64,000 bases of DNA. It comes from Rachycentron canadum (Eukaryota > Chordata > Actinopteri > Carangiformes > Rachycentridae). Both the position numbers and the translations under genes were made by a program. The notes under the pieces are model-generated. The model had not been told where the DNA came from. It saw only the letters and a program-made list of their open reading frames with translations, and did no database searches. Shown piece by piece: positions 60,245 through 64,000 of this stretch. The stretch spans positions 26,388,410-26,452,409 of the forward strand of contig CM076651.1 of the NCBI GenBank assembly GCA_038496675.1, in the 5' to 3' direction. Numbering within the stretch: the stretch's first letter is position 1; every line of letters starts with the position of its first letter.

Positions 60245-60288
60245 TCAGTAAACACAGTGATACAACAATGTATCACTGTGTTTACTGA
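60245..60288. repeat. Perfect inverted repeat, 20-bp arms, 4-base loop
   Basis: TCAGTAAACACAGTGATACA (60245-60264) and its exact complement at 60269-60288, loop ACAA. Located in the intergenic region. Confidence 0.95.
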
Positions 60289-60812
60289 CAAATGAAGGAA
60301 AATCCAACTGAGGTAAAAGTATTTGGAGTAAAATATACTTAGTTTCAAAATAAAAGTACTTTGTACAGTATGCCCATGAGTTTGTTGCCTGACAGCTTCT
60401 GTCAATTTCTTTTACTTTCTCTTTTATCCTATTTTGCTTAGATTGTTTGTTATTTTGCTGTATTATATATTATTGATTGATATATTGTTACATTATACAT
60501 TTGGAGATTCACCCTGATGCTGGTTGTTGTTATTGGCAGTTTTAATGTCACTAAAAGATTTGTATGTGTTTTCTGGACATTTTTCATGAAATATCAGGTA
60601 ATTTTACTTCTTTGTTCCTCTGAATCCATCCAAAGGGAGCGACCCCCAACACTCACTATCATGTCCTGTGTCCAGCATGGACCCAACTGTGGGGGACAGT
60701 TAAACTTCTAAATGTTGGGGAAGAAATCACTCTTCTCCATTAAATAAACTGATTAGGAGTTTTCTACAGAGTTGTCACAATAAAATGAAACCATGTTGTT
60801 TTTGTGCTGTTG

Positions 60813-60813
60813 C

Positions 60814-60850
<37 letters not shown>
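60813..60850. repeat. (CAA)n microsatellite ending at an N
   Basis: About 12 CAA triplets running directly into the only N in the window. Confidence 0.96.
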
Positions 60851-60851
60851 N
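60851..60851. other. Ambiguous base, possible collapsed gap
   Basis: The single N sits at the end of a (CAA)n tract and just before the second CpG-rich region. It may mark an assembly join, so the spacing between the two promoters (about 6.5 kb) is provisional. Confidence 0.9.
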
Positions 60852-60939
60852 GACCAAAGCCTTATGAATGTTATACAATAGAGCTCACTAACGAAGAGCT
60901 GAGCGCTTGGTTAGTGATTGTCCGAAGTACCAGGCTCCT

Positions 60940-61520
60940 TAAACGCATCAGCGTGTTTACTGGCCGTTCATTGGTCCGTGCGGCTCCAACTCCGGTCCAA
61001 TCACAGCGCGAAGGGGAGGGGGGGTCCGTGCGCCCCACCTTGTTTCGGTCACATGACGAGGGCAGACGAAAATGGTGGAAGTTTCCTGTTCCTTGAAGTG
61101 AAACCCGGAGTGAAACCAAGCAGCCGTCGGACCGAGGGCTCAGCTCGCCGCCGCTCCTCCAGCCCGGTTTACAGCGCCCTCCGGACCCGGGTACGTGACG
61201 TCCTTCCGCTCTCAGCGCGACCTCCGCGGGGGTCTGTGTGGCCGCAGCCGCTGGACCTCGGGTTTGCCAGCCATGATGATGACACGAGCTAGTGTGCTAG
61301 CGGTTAGCCGGGCAGTGATGGCAGCAGGCTGTCAGAAGTGACATTCAACACGCACTTCACCGGCCCGCGACCTTCCCGCCGCCGAGGACACCCGGTCTGT
61401 GTCTCGTTAATGTGGCTCATCGGCTAACGAGGACGAACCGCCCCTCACTGCGCCGCTAACTCGGTTAGCGTTAGCTCCACACCCGGTGACAGTTGGATTA
61501 AATTATGTAATGTTTACCGA
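60940..61520 (+). promoter_or_regulatory. CpG-rich promoter of an unidentified divergent gene
   Basis: CpG-dense block with a CATTGGTC box (60969-60976), CCAATCACAGCGCG (60997-61010), a GTCACATGAC USF/MiT-type E-box (61048-61057), and a YY1-like AAAATGGTGG (about 61070-61079). These are typical of a TATA-less housekeeping promoter. The order of elements and the GT donor at 61191 suggest transcription to the right. In human, TMEM106C lies upstream of VDR in divergent orientation, so a tmem106c-like gene is one possibility by synteny only. Confidence 0.55.
61040..61190 (+). other. Possible 5' non-coding exon of the divergent gene
   Basis: GC-rich stretch beginning near the E-box/YY1-like motifs and ending CCCGG/GTACGTGA, an acceptable donor. 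The ATG in the YY1-like motif opens only a 9-codon frame that closes at TGA. The start is approximate and the exon rests on promoter-like context plus one splice signal. Confidence 0.35.
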
Positions 61521-62796
61521 GGTGTCGTCGGCAGGGAGGGGGCGGACCGCTGGTTAATGGACACACTGACAGCTGAGGTCAAGGTGGTGAGAGTCACTTG
61601 TCCTCAGCTCGGTGTCTGTTAGCTGGGTGCTGCTCACATCTGATAACATAAGCCCGTCCTTCAGATGAGCCCAGTGAACCAGCGGTCAGGAATAATATCC
61701 AGCGGCTGTCACACCTCATGAGACGATGCTGCTCCTCGTCTCCCTGAACAGCAGCTGTTTCAACTACATACTTTGTGTCTTGTCACAACAATGATTTGTT
61801 GTGTTGTGGTTATTACTCATCCACATGTTGGAAAGCCTGATTGTGTTGATTCGTCCCCATGGGCAGTGTCAGCTGAGCAGGGAGACGCCTGTTTCTGTGT
61901 CTGTCCTGTCACATGAGAAGTTGCCATCATTTCCTATGGAATTTATGACTTGTTCAGGAACGTGGGGAATGATCACAGCTACAACAAGTTACCTAGAGAT
62001 ATTCGGTCCTCTTCTGGTCATTGATATCAAATCAACACGTTTTTTCCATACGTTGTTATCATCGCTGTCAGCATCACGTCTGACCTTTATCTTACTATCA
62101 GTTTCTGTGATGTTACGTCCTGGTCCTGCGTCATTCTGATGGACTCTTAGTCATTGTGTAAATGACGTACACCTGCGAGTTAACAATGTAGGCAATACGA
62201 GTCCAGCCTGTTGTTGATGTGCTGTAGTTTAGAGAGACACTGATCTTTAGAGAAGTTTTGGTGACATTGTCCAGGTACACAAAACCCAGTCAAACGTATG
62301 CAGAGCTCAATGACCGAAGAAATGGAGCAAATTGAGCTCAAATTCAATTTTAAATGCCCCAGAGAAGTTCAAACACAATTTACTGACCCATGGATGTTGA
62401 TCTATGTAACATTCAAGTCAAGGCAGCGTATAGAGTTTAATATTCAGCAAATATTCAGCTCATCTACAAAACATGGTCAGCCTGCTCATGAGGCTGCAAA
62501 GTCAGCGGTTTCAATTAATTATTGACAGACTAAAGCAGTGGCCAAAGTGAAAGTTTACCCAGGAGCTCCTCACTTTCTCCTGCTCTGTCATGTGTGAACT
62601 GGACGAGAGAGACTGAGGAACATACATTATTCAATACGGTCACAGGAACTGATTTCCTGTTTCTTTTCCTGTGACATATTTGTTCGTGGTGCAGTTTAGC
62701 TGTCAATGGATTCTCATATATGTGATTCATAACTGTCGACATACTGTCAAGAGGACATTATACAGTTTTTACATGTTTGAACTGGATTATTTTCAG
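61521..62796. other. Putative first intron of the plus-strand gene
   Basis: AT-leaning sequence after the CpG island. Nothing was recognised beyond short open frames without family resemblance. Confidence 0.35.
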
Positions 62797-62909
62797 AAGC
62801 AGGTAGCTGTTGTGAGGGTGTCTCCTAATGCTGTTTCCATTCCAGCTTCAGCAGAGTTGGTGAAAATGCTCTTGTCATCTAAAACTGAAATCATAGACGT
62901 CAGGTCTGG
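62797..62909 (+). CDS. Possible coding exon of the unidentified plus-strand gene
   Basis: A 113-nt open stretch bounded by a plausible acceptor (GGATTATTTTCAG) and a strong donor (TCTGG/GTGAGT). One frame is open through it and reads VVRVSPNAVSIPASAELVK and then MLLSSKTEIIDVR. An internal ATG with A at -3 could be a start. I do not recognise the peptide, and it does not match the TMEM106C N-terminus I can recall. It could be a chance open stretch. Confidence 0.3.
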
Positions 62910-64000
62910 GTGAGTCCTCCGAGGTTTTTTAGTTAAAGCTGCCTGTTTGCAGTAATTTTAGGATTTAAGAATTCTATAACTTTAATTTTCTGTTTTGAGA
63001 TTTGAATCAGCGTCGCATCCATGAAGCATTTCTCAGTGTTGACAGATTGCTTGGCGAGTACACCGCAGCAGCTAATTCATGTGTGTTATAAAAGGGCACA
63101 TAGGAAATCTCTACCTGAAGCGTACAGTGCATTCAGAAATCAATCCACACTCAATATATGTAATGACAAAGTGAAAATAGAATTTTATCTTTTGTTAAAG
63201 AGTTAAAACTGGAAAACCAGACCCTTTGCTCTGACAATTGAAATTTAGCTCAGCCCATGACTCTGTCACTTGAGCTGAGCTCCAGAGATCCTGAGTGGAG
63301 ATGCAAGATAAGATCTGGGCTTGGTGGCAGTGTCCCCAGATGAAGCCTCCACTCAGTGAAAGACACGAGGAAGCTGCTTGGAGTTTGTAAAACAGCATCT
63401 GAAGGACCCTGAATGTGAGAAACAAGGTCCTCTGGTCTGAGGAAACTAAGATTGAACTGTTGTAGGCATCATCTCTGGAGAAAACCACTCATCACCCTCA
63501 TCCCAACAGCGAAGTGTGGTCATGGCAGCTTCCTGCTGTGGGGGTGTTTTCAGCAGCAGCGACAGGGAGGCTGGTCAGGGTTGAGGGAAAGCCGAAAACA
63601 GTTAATTACAAAGATGTCCTGAACGAAAACCTGATTATGGGATATTGAGTGTAGATTGATCAGGAAAAAATACATTTAAATGATTTTAACGTGACGCTGC
63701 AACGTAAGACGATGTGGAAAAGGGAAGGGGTGTGAATCTCTGAATGCACTGTGAGTAGAGAGGAGGACGGGATTGGCTCCACCCCCCTGACCCTCACATG
63801 AAGTAGGTCTACCTACATATCTAAACAAGAAGTAGTTATTAATGCAGAGCAGCAGCTGGGTTTAACCTTTATTCATGCAGTTACTGACAGCAGAGGCTTG
63901 TGTAGCAGGCAGCAGTTTGTGGGCCTCAGACACTCAGGAGATTCTTGTTTGAGCTGCCCTGCTCTGAACTCATGTCCTTTTATTACCTTACATGGTTGTG
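62910..64000. other. Right-end region with transposon fossil
   Basis: Beyond the possible exon, only the Tc1-like remnant (63118-63645) is recognised. The last 350 bp are unremarkable. Confidence 0.6.
63118..63645 (+). mobile_element. Tc1/mariner-type (Tc1-like) transposon remnant, internally deleted
   Basis: The left end GTACAGTGCATTCAGAAA (63123-63140) resembles the terminal repeat of a widespread teleost Tc1-like element. Inside, degenerate stretches match that element's transposase region as I recall it: a part reading like 'GAGTTTG..AA..GCATCTGAAGGAC', then 'GAGAAACAAGGTCCTCTGGTCTGA', then 'AAGATTGAACT', and a later glycine-rich segment (about 63520-63590). Most of the 5' half is deleted, and several stops and indels leave no open transposase. 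It is a non-autonomous fossil. Confidence 0.75.

Larger units (their letters stand above)
54721..60850. other. Intergenic region between two divergent promoters
   Basis: No gene was recognised. Notable contents: an AT-rich TATACT-type stretch (55905-55980), a GA-rich minisatellite (56626-57285), CA tracts (57372-57437 and about 57540-57640), a palindromic 149-bp duplication (58440-58650), a 10-bp tandem array (58655-59470), and a 20-bp-arm hairpin (60245-60288). Confidence 0.65.

Overview
The window is vertebrate nuclear DNA, most likely from a ray-finned fish and probably a percomorph teleost. It has spliced genes with long introns, abundant (CA)n/(GA)n microsatellites and minisatellites, a diverged teleost interspersed repeat, and a Tc1-like transposon fossil. 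No bacterial-style operon, CRISPR array, tRNA or rRNA gene was found.

The one clearly recognised gene is the vitamin D receptor on the minus strand. By recalled similarity to zebrafish Vdra (hinge wording, C-terminus) it is the vdra paralogue. Eight coding exons (26807 down to 11985) join in perfect phase with GT-AG junctions to a 420-residue protein, with the start codon, both zinc fingers, the ligand-pocket residues and the AF-2 helix intact. Upstream on the same strand, two non-coding 5' exons can be modelled at 53296-53450 and about 54376-54470. They sit inside a CpG-rich promoter region (about 53.2-54.6 kb) that has a TATA-like stretch, a GC box, NF-Y sites and a perfect CRE. The 5' intron is about 26.5 kb and holds the most suggestive regulatory sequence: a consensus DR3 vitamin-D response element next to an HNF1-like site (35.42-35.46 kb), and a cluster of TGACCT half-sites (30.60-30.65 kb).

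Layout from left to right: 1-7 kb is downstream flank with simple repeats, a perfect DR1 element and an interspersed repeat. 7-12 kb is 3' UTR and/or flank of vdra. 12-27 kb is the coding part of vdra, whose introns carry a 30-bp-arm perfect hairpin beside an 11/22-bp minisatellite, a 20-bp minisatellite, and a GC-rich block that could be a cis-regulatory element. 27-53 kb is the large 5' intron. 53-54.6 kb is the promoter. 54.6-60.85 kb is intergenic and dominated by a 660-bp GA minisatellite, a long CA tract and an 800-bp array of 10-bp units. After a single N at 60851, a second CpG-rich promoter (about 60.9-61.5 kb) probably starts a divergently transcribed gene on the plus strand. One possible exon of it is seen at 62797-62909, but I cannot identify the gene. 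The right end carries a decayed Tc1-like transposon.

I see no previously undescribed gene system. The observations most worth a second look are the predicted 5'-leader arrangement, in which a 4-codon uORF stop overlaps the vdra start as TGATG; the candidate autoregulatory VDRE/HNF1 module; the perfect short-loop palindromes; and the near-self-complementary 10-bp array.
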